Under the pieces are notes generated by a model. That model saw only the letters and a list, made by a program, of their open reading frames with translations, was not told where the DNA came from and did not search any database. Source: Lewinella sp. 4G2 (GTDB lineage: Bacteria; Bacteroidota; Bacteroidia; Chitinophagales; Saprospiraceae). Taken from it: a stretch of DNA of 64,000 bases. Each line of letters begins with the position of its first letter. Positions within the stretch are counted from its first letter, which is position 1. Below are positions 8,625-16,934 of this stretch, piece after piece. The position numbers and the translations under genes were made by a program. Where the stretch lies: assembly GCF_001625015.1 (NCBI RefSeq), contig NZ_LVWJ02000014.1:1240001-1304000 (forward strand). Reading direction: 5' to 3'.

Positions 8625-9728
8625 ATGCAAAGCGTACGTTCCTTCCTTACGTGGCTGATGATTTTATTCTGTACCTGCGGCCAAGCCCAGGAAATTGTAA
8701 ACGGCAGTTTCGAACGGGGCGATGCGAACCCGAGTGTGTCCTCCGTCAACATCCTGGAGGGAGACGGCCGGATTGACGGGTGGGAGGTGACCCAAAATCT
8801 AGATTACGTCGGTGGCTCCTGGGCGGCGGCTGACGGCGAACGGAGTATCGACTTGAATGGCTCCTTACCGGGGACGATCAGCCAACGAATACCGACCATC
8901 CCTGGCCGGAACTACATTATCCTTTTCGACCTGGCGGGAAACATCATTTGCGGGCCCAACGTGAAATTCTTGCGCGTCAGCGCCGCTGAAACGGAGGCAC
9001 GGTACCAATTTGACATAAATGGCAAGTCGGCATCAACTATGGGCTGGCGAACGGAGCGGTTTGAATTTCAGGCGGTGGCCGATACTACCGTACTGGCCTT
9101 TGCGAGTGATATGTCGGGAATCTGCGGCCCGGCCCTGGATAACGTGAGGCGCATTGACTGCAACGGCATCCTGAATGGCCGCGCTACCCGGGACAGTTGT
9201 AACCTGTGCCTTACTCCGGAAGACCCCACCTTCAATGCCTGCCTGGACTGCGCCGGGCGACCCAACGGTGCATCCATTATCGATGACTGTGGGCAATGTG
9301 CCAGCCCTTCATCACCAACATTTAATGCTTGTTTTGATTGCTTTGGCGTCCAGGACGGCGGTGCCACCTTCGATAGTTGTGGCGTCTGCCGTAACCCCAG
9401 CGACCCGGCCTTCAGTCGTTTCTGCGACGCTGGAAAAGTCTTTGCTCCCACCGCTTTTTCACCGAACGGCGATGGCATCAACGATGTGTTCAAAGTCTAT
9501 ACCTCGACGTTGGAGGACGCTCAAATATCTTACTACGCAATCTATGATCGCTGGGGTGCGCTCATCTATCGCAACCAAAATATTGCTTTCGAATCGGAGG
9601 AACAATGGTGGAATGGCCGGGTAGATGACCAGCCCGCACCAGCTGGTCTGTACGTTTATGTAATCGAAGCCATTTTTAGAAGTGACCCGCCCATTACCCT
9701 GCGTGGACACGTAGCCCTGGTCAGGTAA
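8625..9728 (+). CDS. Secreted protein with anchor-C/DUF642-like domain, Cys repeats and type B sorting domain
   Basis: 367 residues. A signal peptide (1-22) is followed by a DUF642/choice-of-anchor-C-like beta sandwich (about 23-175; VNGSFERG, DGWEVT, GERSIDLNG, PGRNYIILFDLAGN). Three and a half Cys-rich repeats of about 30 residues follow (about 178-275; DSCNLC, DDCGQC, DSCGVC, each preceded by FNACxDC). The last ~85 residues are a gliding-motility-associated, T9SS type B sorting domain (APTAFSPNGDGINDVFKV, YDRWGALIY, WNGRVDDQPAPAGLYVYVI). Export by T9SS to the surface or medium is expected. The Cys repeats look like paired disulfide knots linking anchor and cargo; function unknown. Confidence 0.85.
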   Translation: MQSVRSFLTWLMILFCTCGQAQEIVNGSFERGDANPSVSSVNILEGDGRIDGWEVTQNLDYVGGSWAAADGERSIDLNGSLPGTISQRIPTIPGRNYIILFDLAGNIICGPNVKFLRVSAAETEARYQFDINGKSASTMGWRTERFEFQAVADTTVLAFASDMSGICGPALDNVRRIDCNGILNGRATRDSCNLCLTPEDPTFNACLDCAGRPNGASIIDDCGQCASPSSPTFNACFDCFGVQDGGATFDSCGVCRNPSDPAFSRFCDAGKVFAPTAFSPNGDGINDVFKVYTSTLEDAQISYYAIYDRWGALIYRNQNIAFESEEQWWNGRVDDQPAPAGLYVYVIEAIFRSDPPITLRGHVALVR

Positions 9729-9795
9729 TATGGCGTCTGAGACGCTTCTCCTACTTTACTCTTCTATTTCCCTTCGGTGGGAAGGGACGTGCTTG

Positions 9796-9907
9796 CGGGG
9801 TTGTTTTCTACAAGGAGATTAGGAGGGAAAAGAGGCTAAAGGGGCACGACTACGGCGTGTTTCGCTTCTTATACTCCTTTTCCCTCTTTTTCCTCTTGTA
9901 GACCCCG
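9796..9907. repeat. Palindromic intergenic element, copy 3 of 3
   Basis: Outer arms CGGGGTTGTTTTCTACAAGG and CCTCTTGTAGACCCCG pair, with purine-rich and pyrimidine-rich inner arms around GACTACGGCGTGTTTCGC. It is the third member of the family, between the type B sorting protein and lgt. Confidence 0.75.
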
Positions 9908-9943
9908 TAGGAGCAGCGTAGCTAAAATAAAGCAGCCCGCAGC

Positions 9944-9951
9944 TACCTTTG
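9944..9951 (+). promoter_or_regulatory. Candidate -7 element of lgt
   Basis: TACCTTTG fits TAnnTTTG and would place the transcript start about 8 bases before the ATG at 9967, giving a very short leader. No good -33 box is visible. If real, it rules out the TTG at 9949 as start, because that codon lies in the promoter. Confidence 0.35.
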
Positions 9952-9966
9952 CCCCAAACCCTTTCC

Positions 9967-10779
9967 ATGCTCACCTACATCACCTGGGACGTCTCCCCCG
10001 AAATCTTCTCCATCGGCCCCCTCCAAGTTCGCTGGTACGGGTTGATGTTTGCGCTGGGCTTCATGATTGGGTTCTGGCTCGTGCGGAAGATGTTCCTCAA
10101 AGAAGGCGCCCCCGAAGCCTGGCTGGACTACGTCTTCTACTTCCTCATCGGCGGAACGATCCTTGGCGCGCGGCTCGGCCACGTCCTCTTTTACCAGTGG
10201 GATTACTACAGCAGCCACCCGGGTGAGATCATCCGTATCTGGGAGGGCGGTTTGGCATCGCACGGTGGGGTGATCGGCGTCGTAACGGCGCTGTGGCTCT
10301 TTAGCTATTTCGTTTCTAAGAAGTCCTTTTTCTGGATTTCCGATAAGGTCGCCGCGCCCATCGCGCTCGTGGGGGCCATGATCCGTTTCGGCAACCTGAT
10401 GAACAGCGAGATCGTCGGTATTCCCAGCGATAAGCCCTGGGCCTTCAAGTTCGTCAACGCCGCCCGGGCGAGCCTCGCCGAGGTGCCCCGCCACCCCGTG
10501 CAGATCTACGAAAGCCTGTCCTACCTGTTCACCTTCGCCGTCCTCCTTTGGCTGTACTGGCAGAAGGATATGTGGAAAAAGCCCGGCTTCCTAACGGGCC
10601 TTTGGTTCGTGATGATCTTCGGCTTCCGCTTCGTGTGGGAGTACTTCAAAAGTGACCAGGGCGGCTTCGGCCAGGCGCTGACGACGGGCCAGTGGCTCTC
10701 CATCCCCTGCGTCCTGCTGGGCTTAGGGATGATGGCTTACGGGATGAGTAGGAAGGAGATGTCGGAAATAAAAGCGTAG
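9967..10779 (+). CDS. lgt: Prolipoprotein diacylglyceryl transferase Lgt
   Basis: 270 residues, about seven membrane helices. Lgt moves the diacylglyceryl group of phosphatidylglycerol to the lipobox cysteine of prolipoproteins in the inner membrane. Seen here are the N-terminal RWYGLMFALGF segment, the conserved WEGGLASHGGVIG block with the essential His, the signature IRFGNLMNSEIVG with its Arg/Asn, RHPVQIYES, and the late GFRFVWEYFKSDQ with the conserved Arg. Length and motif order fit the family. The ATG at 9967 is chosen over an upstream in-frame TTG (9949) because MLTYITWDVSPEIF is the usual N-terminus. It stands alone as a transcription unit. Confidence 0.93.
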   Translation: MLTYITWDVSPEIFSIGPLQVRWYGLMFALGFMIGFWLVRKMFLKEGAPEAWLDYVFYFLIGGTILGARLGHVLFYQWDYYSSHPGEIIRIWEGGLASHGGVIGVVTALWLFSYFVSKKSFFWISDKVAAPIALVGAMIRFGNLMNSEIVGIPSDKPWAFKFVNAARASLAEVPRHPVQIYESLSYLFTFAVLLWLYWQKDMWKKPGFLTGLWFVMIFGFRFVWEYFKSDQGGFGQALTTGQWLSIPCVLLGLGMMAYGMSRKEMSEIKA

Positions 10780-10833
10780 GGGTTAATAGCATTCAGTTCT
10801 TTAGCGCCTAAAAATTAATTGAAACCATGGGTA

Positions 10834-10853
10834 TGGGCGCTGTCGCAGGATGC
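10834..10853. repeat. Dispersed element copy (intergenic)
   Basis: TGGGCGCTGTCGCAGGATGC, forward orientation, in the 190-bp gap between lgt and the convergent T9SS gene. Nothing else was recognised in this gap. Confidence 0.55.
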
Positions 10854-10969
10854 TGTGAAATGGGAATTGAGGTATCTCCTAAATGGGTAGGTGTCCTCTT
10901 TTTTGATCGTGTTGAATTATTGTGGTGGACTGCCAATAGAAGATCAGTTCTACCGATCACTGGCAAAAC

Positions 10970-11896
10970 CTATTGGCCTACTACAATTCTCCTTACGCCC
11001 CTCTCTGAAGAGGTGCTCCACTCTAAGTAGTAAATTCCTTGCGCTAGGCCGCTTAGGTTTAATGTCAGTTCTTTATCCCCGATGACAGGCTCGTATGCTT
11101 GCACCACCCGTCCAGAGCCATCAATAACGCTGAGGCGAGCATTAGGCCGTGTAGCTAGATTTGAGGTTAAGGTGACCGTAACCCGCCGGTTCGAACCAAT
11201 AGGGTTTGGGGATACCTTCATTTCACTAGAAACGTTTTGGTAATTTACGCTTGCGCCAAGGGTGTCACACGGTGAACCATGATCCCCTTGGGCCGCTCCT
11301 ACTTGAGGCATATTATAGCATACTTGTCCATTTGGGCAACCATTGTCACAGCTTACTTCACTAAATGGTACGAAGTAGGTTTCAATGTTTCCTAAAAACT
11401 CAACGGACCAGCCGTACCATCTAAAAATCGTGGTATTCCCCGCAAAAGTGTTCAGATACTGAGCCCGCACGGAATCTTTTCTGATTGGTGCTCGTAGCTC
11501 CACGGAGTCTACGCGTACTGAAATGAAAGTGGGAAATCCGGTTAGCGCCGTTTCTTCGGGGACGTATACATCGTAAGTATCCCCCACATCCAGTGAAAAA
11601 TCGTATAATTTCCAAAATTGCCCGTCCGCGTAGCGATAGACGATATCACCTTCCGCGTATATGATAATATCCGCTAAAAACTCATAATTAGCCTCGGAGG
11701 GTACCATTACGACACATGCAGTATCGTTGATCATCGTGTCTCTGTCAACAGTAAGAGAGAAGGGTTCGAAGGATTGACCTCCACCATCGAAAGAGTAGAA
11801 ATACTGATTTTGCAGGTGCGTCCAACTTTCACTTTGAGCCGTGATGGGAGAGGTGAGGAGGAGCAGTAAGAGCGGCAGGTAGTTTTGAAATTTCAA
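10970..11896 (-). CDS. Secreted protein of unknown function with T9SS sorting domain
   Basis: 308 residues. A signal peptide (KFQNYLPLLLLLLTSPITAQ) leads into a beta-rich mature part of about 200 residues that I do not recognise. A small Cys cluster follows (CDNGCPNGQVCYN). The C-terminal ~80 residues are a T9SS type A sorting domain (VSPNPIGSNRRVTVTL, SVIDGSGRVVQ, LNLSGLAQGIYYLEW, RRIVVGQ). The start is TTG at 11894-11896; the frame upstream has no ATG before the stop at 11915-11917. Flanked upstream by a foldback element. Confidence 0.8.
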   Translation of the reverse strand: MKFQNYLPLLLLLLTSPITAQSESWTHLQNQYFYSFDGGGQSFEPFSLTVDRDTMINDTACVVMVPSEANYEFLADIIIYAEGDIVYRYADGQFWKLYDFSLDVGDTYDVYVPEETALTGFPTFISVRVDSVELRAPIRKDSVRAQYLNTFAGNTTIFRWYGWSVEFLGNIETYFVPFSEVSCDNGCPNGQVCYNMPQVGAAQGDHGSPCDTLGASVNYQNVSSEMKVSPNPIGSNRRVTVTLTSNLATRPNARLSVIDGSGRVVQAYEPVIGDKELTLNLSGLAQGIYYLEWSTSSERGVRRIVVGQ

Positions 11897-11915
11897 TTTT
11901 AGGTGATTTAATAAC

Positions 11916-12084
11916 TAGTGGTCTGTCAATGTTTAATTTTCGGGTAGAATGGTGTTGGATTTTCGTTGCTAGTGAGGCGCTCGAACCGGAGTTTAGCCAT
12001 AGCTAAATGAGGACGCGAGCAACGAAGCTAGCGACGAAAAGACTCACCAGGTCACCCGAAAAAAATTAGCTTGACAGACCACTA
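11916..12084. mobile_element. 169-bp foldback (MITE-like) element
   Basis: Terminal arms of about 30 bp are complementary: TAGTGGTCTGTCAA at the left end and TTGACAGACCACTA at the right end, continuing as ATTTTCGGGT / ACCCGAAAAAAAT. Inner arms also pair (TTTTCGTTGCTAG with GCTAGCGACGAAAA). There is no coding capacity. No clear target duplication is seen. It fills most of the gap between the T9SS gene and the M3 peptidase gene. Confidence 0.7.
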
Positions 12085-12193
12085 AAACAGAAATACGCAT
12101 TTCCTTTTTTGTGAAATCAAATTCCTTTTCAATGTTCGTCACCTACTTGATGAATAACAAATGGCCTACGTATCACCTTGCCAGGATGAGTTT

Positions 12194-13876
12194 TTACTGT
12201 AACTCCCCCAACCGCTCCCGAATAACTCCGGCAATCTTCTCCATCACCCCAGCCTCGAAGGGGTTCTCCAGCTTGGCCAATTCCACGAGTTGGAGGAAGG
12301 ACCGTGAACCACCGGCCTTGCACAAAGTGACGTAATCCGCCCAGGCGGAGGCGTGGTCCTGCCGGTCCTTAAGCCAAAATTGGAAGGCACAGATCTGGGC
12401 CAGGCAGTAATCAATGTAGTAGAAGGGCATTCCGAAGATGTGGCTCTGCCCCTGCCAGAAAGTCCCCGCGTCCAGGTGGGGCATATCCGAATAGTCGAGG
12501 TGGGGCAGGTACTCCGCCTCCAGTCTTTTCCACGCGGCGTTGCGCTCGGCGGGCGACCAGTCCGGGTTCTCGTAGACGAGGTGCTGGAACTCATCCACCG
12601 CACAACCGTAGGGTAGGAAGCGCATTGCGCCCGCCAGGTGGTTGAAGTAGTACTTATCGGCATCGTCGCCAAAAAAATCCGGGACGCCCGGGTACGCAAA
12701 GAACTCCATCGACATCGAGTGGATCTCCGCCGCATCGTAGGTCGGCCAGTTGTACTCCATCGGCTTCTGGTGGCGGCTGGAGTATACTTGGAAGGCGTGG
12801 CCGAATTCGTGGGTGAGCACGTCCACGTCGTGGCTCGTCCGGTTGAAATTGGAAAAGATGAAGGGCGCGCCGTAGTCGTTGATGTAGGTGCAGTACCCAC
12901 CGGTGGCCTTGCCGTCCTTGGCTTCCAGATCCATCAGTTGGCGCTCTTCCAGGAGGCGGAAGAAGTCGCCGGTTTCCTTACTCAGCCCGTCGTAGAGTTT
13001 ACGGGCCGCATCGATGGTATCTGCCATCTCCCCTTTAGGGGTAGGGTTACCGTCGGGGAACTGGAAGGCGGTATCGTAGTAGTGCAGCCGATCTACCCCG
13101 ATCCGCTCGGTCTGGAGCCGGTACAATTCCTGGGCGATGGGAACGATGTGCCGCTTCACCTCATCCCGAAAGACGGCGACCTGTTCGGGCCCGTAATCCG
13201 TCCGGTTCATCTTGGCGTAACCGAGGGCGACGTAATTGTCGTAGCCCAACTTCCTCGCCATATTGGTGCGCAGGCCGACGAGGGAGTCGTAGATCCCTTC
13301 AATCTCCTCCCGGTTCTCCGCGTACCAACCCCACTTGGCGGAGCTGGCGGCCTTCCGCTTTTCCCGGTCGGGGTCTTGTTCCAGCGGGGTGATGCTGCTG
13401 AGGTTGTAGGTTTCCCCGTCGAGTTCAATCTCGGCTCCACCCTTTAGTTGCATGTACTGGCTGTAGCCCTTGTTTTCTTCCTGAAGGTCTTCGATCAGTT
13501 CCGGCTGGAAGGTCTTGAGACTGAGCTCGGCCGTATGGAAGAGTTGATCCCCAAAGTGTGCCCGCAATGCTTCCCGGTGGGGGCTGTCGAGCAGGGCCCG
13601 GTAGTAATCCATGCGCCACGCCTCGGTGGCGGGTAGGTGTTGGTCGAACCATTCCTTTTCCGCCTTGTAGAACTCGTCCCGCGTATCAATGGAGTGCCGC
13701 ACGTACCCAATATTATAAGCCGTCGCTACCCCGGACCGGATCAAATCAATCTGCTCCACCGCGGCAATCGCTTCGTTGATGCCGTCTGCCGCGGTCAGCT
13801 CGGCGAGTACGGCGCGAAATGCTATTTCTTGTTGTTCCAAGTCGGGCCGGGAGTAGGGGAAGTCGGGAAATTTCAT
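12194..13876 (-). CDS. M3-family oligoendopeptidase
   Basis: 560 residues, typical for PepF-like zinc oligopeptidases, which cut short peptides in the cytoplasm. The zinc site HEFGH is at about residue 355 (VDVLTHEFGHAFQ), followed by the third-ligand region AEIHSMSMEFF with its Glu. Upstream are NGYCT/FN segments typical of the family and the GYDNYVALGYAKM block. No signal peptide. The ATG at 13876 is a good start (MKFPDFPYSRPDLEQQEIAF). A single-gene unit flanked by repeat-rich gaps. Confidence 0.9.
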   Translation of the reverse strand: MKFPDFPYSRPDLEQQEIAFRAVLAELTAADGINEAIAAVEQIDLIRSGVATAYNIGYVRHSIDTRDEFYKAEKEWFDQHLPATEAWRMDYYRALLDSPHREALRAHFGDQLFHTAELSLKTFQPELIEDLQEENKGYSQYMQLKGGAEIELDGETYNLSSITPLEQDPDREKRKAASSAKWGWYAENREEIEGIYDSLVGLRTNMARKLGYDNYVALGYAKMNRTDYGPEQVAVFRDEVKRHIVPIAQELYRLQTERIGVDRLHYYDTAFQFPDGNPTPKGEMADTIDAARKLYDGLSKETGDFFRLLEERQLMDLEAKDGKATGGYCTYINDYGAPFIFSNFNRTSHDVDVLTHEFGHAFQVYSSRHQKPMEYNWPTYDAAEIHSMSMEFFAYPGVPDFFGDDADKYYFNHLAGAMRFLPYGCAVDEFQHLVYENPDWSPAERNAAWKRLEAEYLPHLDYSDMPHLDAGTFWQGQSHIFGMPFYYIDYCLAQICAFQFWLKDRQDHASAWADYVTLCKAGGSRSFLQLVELAKLENPFEAGVMEKIAGVIRERLGELQ

Positions 13877-13947
13877 TTGGTAGGAGGTTGTTTGGTTAGC
13901 TCGGATTAAGGCAACGCTTGGTGGGGGTGGTGGTTTTGGTGGGAGGA

Positions 13948-14222
13948 TTTTAGACGTTGGATTTTAGATTTTGGACGGGATGTGCCTGAAGCTCCGAGAA
14001 GATTATCCGTCCCTTTACTGTGGTAGTGATTTCTCGGCAGGAAGGCGGGAGGGACTTTAGACGTTGGATTCTAGATTTTGGACGGGATATCTGGAGACTT
14101 GGGAGAGATGTCCATATTAATCGTGGTAGTGATTTCTTGAAGGTGTTGCGGAAGGGACATTAGACGTTAGATTTTAGATTTTGGACGGGATACCTAACCC
14201 CCTGGGAGTATATCCGTCCCTT
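13948..14222. repeat. Tandem ~105-bp repeat, 2.6 copies
   Basis: Units begin at 13948, 14056 and 14160. Each starts with heptamers of the TTNGANN type (TTAGACG TTGGATT TTAGATT TTGGACG) followed by GGAT, a variable middle, and GTGGTAG. The third unit runs into the foldback element at 14223. This is the first part of a 720-bp gap with no gene. Confidence 0.75.
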
Positions 14223-14402
14223 GCAGGTGGTAGCAAAATTTCTTCGGATTGGCGTTAAGAACGCTGCACTGTTCGAGCTGATGCAGGTTTCTGTGTAAAA
14301 GCTAAATTTAGTGCAACCCTAAGGTTGAGCTTGAAAACACGATCGTTGAGCGAGTTTGCAGAGTTTAGCCAATCCGAAGAAATTTTGCGTTAAGCCACCT
14401 GC
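14223..14402. mobile_element. 180-bp foldback element
   Basis: Perfect 21-bp arms at 14233-14253 and 14368-14388 (core CAAAATTTCTTCGGATTGG) lie inside a second pair GCAGGTGG / CCACCTGC at the very ends. The inner 113 bp also contains a small hairpin (AAGCTAAATTTAG and GGTTGAGCTT). Non-coding. Downstream up to 14596 there is only simple repeat-like sequence (CTTCTTTTGGTCACAAAAGA, TCGACCTAAAGGTCGA). Confidence 0.7.
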
Positions 14403-14596
14403 ACAGGACAAGACTTTTGCTTCTTTTGGTCACAAAAGAAGTGCTAGAAAAGAAGTGACGTAAAGCATCGACCTAAAGGTCGACGTACCGGAAGTAAACC
14501 CGCCCTGGAGGTGCTATCAGCTTTTCAAAGCCGCGGAGCCTCCAAACAACCATCATTACCAGAAAACCCACCCAAAACAAATAACGTTTCCACCAC

Positions 14597-15139
14597 GTGC
14601 CCACTCCCCAACAACTCCGCCAACAACTAGATCAAGTCTACGACCAAATGGCCCTAACCGGCCGCCGCAGCCGCCAACAAGTCGTCTTCGGGGAAGGCGC
14701 CTTCGCTCTACTGCTGGAGTTCCTGGAAATGGTCCCCGCCGAGAAGGCCACCGACATCATCTTCCGCCTCTCCCCCCAGCGACCGGCCATCATGATCGCC
14801 GAACTATTCAACGTCCTCATCTGGAGCGCCGATGGTAAGGATGGCATCGACCTGGAAGGCATCGCCGAATGGTTCTACTCCGGTCAGCCCCGCAAGGTCG
14901 AGATCGCGCTCCAGGTCGACATCTTCCCCAGCAACAGCATGCAGGAATCCCAGCGCATCATTGAGGAGATCGAGCAGAAGTTCCCCCACCTCCGTTACCT
15001 CTGCGAAGCCCTCCGCGCCGAAGTGGATCACCGCCTCGCCGAAGAAGAAAGCTGGGCCAAGTACCGCCGCGATACCTTCGAAATGCCCAAGGAAATGACG
15101 GGGAGTATCATGGAAATTATTGAACGGATTAAGAAGTGA
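14597..15139 (+). CDS. Conserved helical protein of unknown function
   Basis: 180 residues, soluble, largely alpha-helical; no signal peptide or membrane segment. The sequence has a central block IAEWFYSGQPRKVEIALQVD and a long C-terminal helix rich in Glu/Arg (IIEEIEQKFPHLRYLCEAL). I do not recognise a family. The start is GTG at 14597 (MPTPQQLRQQLDQVYDQM). It precedes a repeat region and the DUF6427-like/lpxK cluster on the same strand, but 750 bp of repeats separate them, so a shared transcript is uncertain. Confidence 0.65.
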   Translation: MPTPQQLRQQLDQVYDQMALTGRRSRQQVVFGEGAFALLLEFLEMVPAEKATDIIFRLSPQRPAIMIAELFNVLIWSADGKDGIDLEGIAEWFYSGQPRKVEIALQVDIFPSNSMQESQRIIEEIEQKFPHLRYLCEALRAEVDHRLAEEESWAKYRRDTFEMPKEMTGSIMEIIERIKK

Positions 15140-15169
15140 TGGTGGTTTGCTACTGAACGGACGGTTTCG

Positions 15170-15870
15170 TACGGGCGGCCAAGCGCCGCAGGCCTCCCCA
15201 ACCTCCCCAACCTCCCCAACACCTGCGTGCACGAAGTACTGCGAAGCAAAAATGCGCCGCACTAGTAGAGTGGGCCACCTAACGGTGTGCCACCGCTACC
15301 CAAGCCGGCCCTTCGGGACGGGCAGTTACGCAGCGCCGCAGGCCTCCCCAACCTCCCCAACTCCTGCGAAAAAATGCGCCGCACTAGTAGAGTGGGCCAC
15401 CTGCCGGTGTGCCACCGCTACCCAAGCCGGCCCTTCGGGGCGGGTAGTTGCGCAGCGCCGCAGGCCTCCCCAACCTCTCCGACTCCTGCGAAAAAATTAC
15501 GTTGAGCTAGAATTTATGAGATGAGCAAGAAATACCTCAGTTTCTCCATCTCCTCCTCTTCCTCCCTGGCAACTGCCGGAGGCAATACGCGGCCAGAGGC
15601 CACGCCTCCAAAAGCCCAAACCGCAAATGCCATCAAACGCCGCAAAGTAGAGTGGGCCACCTAACGGTGTGCCACCGCTACCCAAGCCGGCCCTTCGGGA
15701 CGGGTAGTGGCGCAGCGCCGCAGGCCTCATTTACTCTACTACTCCTGCGAACAAATCCCACGCAAGCAAGCGCCGCAGGCCTCTCTTCCTCTAAATCTCT
15801 ACCTCTCCTGCGAATCAAGCGCCGCAGGCCTCCCCAACCTCCCCTACTCCTGCGAAACAAAACTCACCAC
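15170..15870. repeat. Intergenic repeat cluster, ~122-bp units
   Basis: A module beginning GTAGAGTGGGCCACCT, passing through CCGCTACCCAAGCCGGCCCT and ending GCGCCGCAGGCCTCCCCAA...CTCCTGCGA occurs at about 15263, 15385 and 15648. Extra copies of the terminal GCGCCGCAGGCCTC piece lie at 15180, 15768 and 15820. GCGC-CGCAGG and CCTGCG-GCGC can pair as a hairpin in each module. Open frames across it are by-products of the repeat. It fills the 750-bp gap before the DUF6427-like gene. Confidence 0.75.
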
Positions 15871-15886
15871 CCCGTACCTTCGCCCA

Positions 15887-16867
15887 GTGCTCACCTTCTT
15901 CCGCTCCACCCAGGCCTACGCCGGCCTCCCATTCCTGCTCTACGCCCTCGCGCTGCAGCTACCGGTATTCTTCGGCGGCGCGGCCGTCCCGACGGAAGCC
16001 ACCACCGGCCACGGGATCTTCGGCAACTACCTGAGCAACTACGCCGTGGCCCACCCCTGGCAGGCCGTCGCGCTGCCCGTGGTGTTGATGGGCATCCTCG
16101 CCCTCCAGGCAAGCGTACTCTCCAACCGCCACAACCTGACGCGCTCCGCTACCCAACTCGCCGCCCTGGGCGTACTCCTGGCCTGGGGGCTGACGCCCGG
16201 CTTCCGGATACTCCATCCGGCCATGCTCGCCAATATCTTTTTGCTCTTTGCCCTGCTCTCGGTGGGGAAGGTGTACAAGAACCAATACCCGCAAATTGCC
16301 CTATTCAACGCGGGGGCCTGGTTGGCCTTGGCCAGCATCTTGGCGCCGGGCTACCTCTTGTTTTTCCTACCCCTGTACATCGCCGGCGGAGTGCTGGGCC
16401 GGACGGGCCTCGCCGAACTCCTCCGCCTACTGACCGGCGTCTTCGTGCTGTACTTTCTCGTGGGGACGTTCGCCTACTTCTACGGTTTCCTGCCGGAATT
16501 TCTGGCGGCCCAAACCCCACTCTTCTCCTACGATCTGATTCCCGCCGCTCCGCTTCCGCTGGCTTTTGCGGGAGTGCTTGCCGTACTTGCCTTGCTCTTG
16601 ATAACGCAACTCAATAACATCGTCCGCGTCATCAATATCGAGGGGAATAAGGGCGTCACCATCCTCTTCTGGGTGCTCCTTTTTACGCCGCTGGTCATCC
16701 TGTTTGGTGGGGGCATCAGCATTACGTCTACCGCCACGCTCATCGTTCCGGTCGGGATCCTGCTGGGTCTGGCCCTCCACAACCTGCCGGAGCGGGCGGC
16801 GGAGCTGGCACACTTGTTGCTAGCCGTAGGTGCCCTCCTCGTGGCGGCGCTGGGTTTCCTGCAATAG
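15887..16867 (+). CDS. DUF6427-like polytopic membrane protein
   Basis: 326 residues with about nine or ten hydrophobic helices (LPFLLYALALQLPVFF, VALPVVLMGILALQA, ANIFLLFALLSVGKVY, YLLFFLPLYIAGGVLG, VILFGGGISITSTATLIVPV). The layout and the position before lpxK resemble the Bacteroidota membrane family DUF6427; its function is unknown. The open frame runs further upstream, but that part is translated repeat sequence. GTG at 15887 is therefore taken as start, directly before FFRSTQAYAG. LpxK begins 67 bases after its stop. Confidence 0.7.
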   Translation: MLTFFRSTQAYAGLPFLLYALALQLPVFFGGAAVPTEATTGHGIFGNYLSNYAVAHPWQAVALPVVLMGILALQASVLSNRHNLTRSATQLAALGVLLAWGLTPGFRILHPAMLANIFLLFALLSVGKVYKNQYPQIALFNAGAWLALASILAPGYLLFFLPLYIAGGVLGRTGLAELLRLLTGVFVLYFLVGTFAYFYGFLPEFLAAQTPLFSYDLIPAAPLPLAFAGVLAVLALLLITQLNNIVRVINIEGNKGVTILFWVLLFTPLVILFGGGISITSTATLIVPVGILLGLALHNLPERAAELAHLLLAVGALLVAALGFLQ

Positions 16868-16934
16868 GCTGGGGACCGGCGACCGGCCAACCAATCGACC
16901 GGGCAAACGTCTTATTCTTCCCAGCATCCCCCTC

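Noticed and set aside
9949-9966. TTG start for lgt
   Set aside because: It lies in a candidate -7 promoter element and the family N-terminus matches the ATG at 9967.
11180-11200. tRNA-like GGTTCGAACC
   Set aside because: It lies within the T9SS coding region and no acceptor or anticodon stems can be drawn around it.
15120-15524. Open frames over the repeat cluster before the DUF6427-like gene
   Set aside because: They consist of translated repeats (QASPTSPTP) with no protein features and coincide with repeat boundaries.
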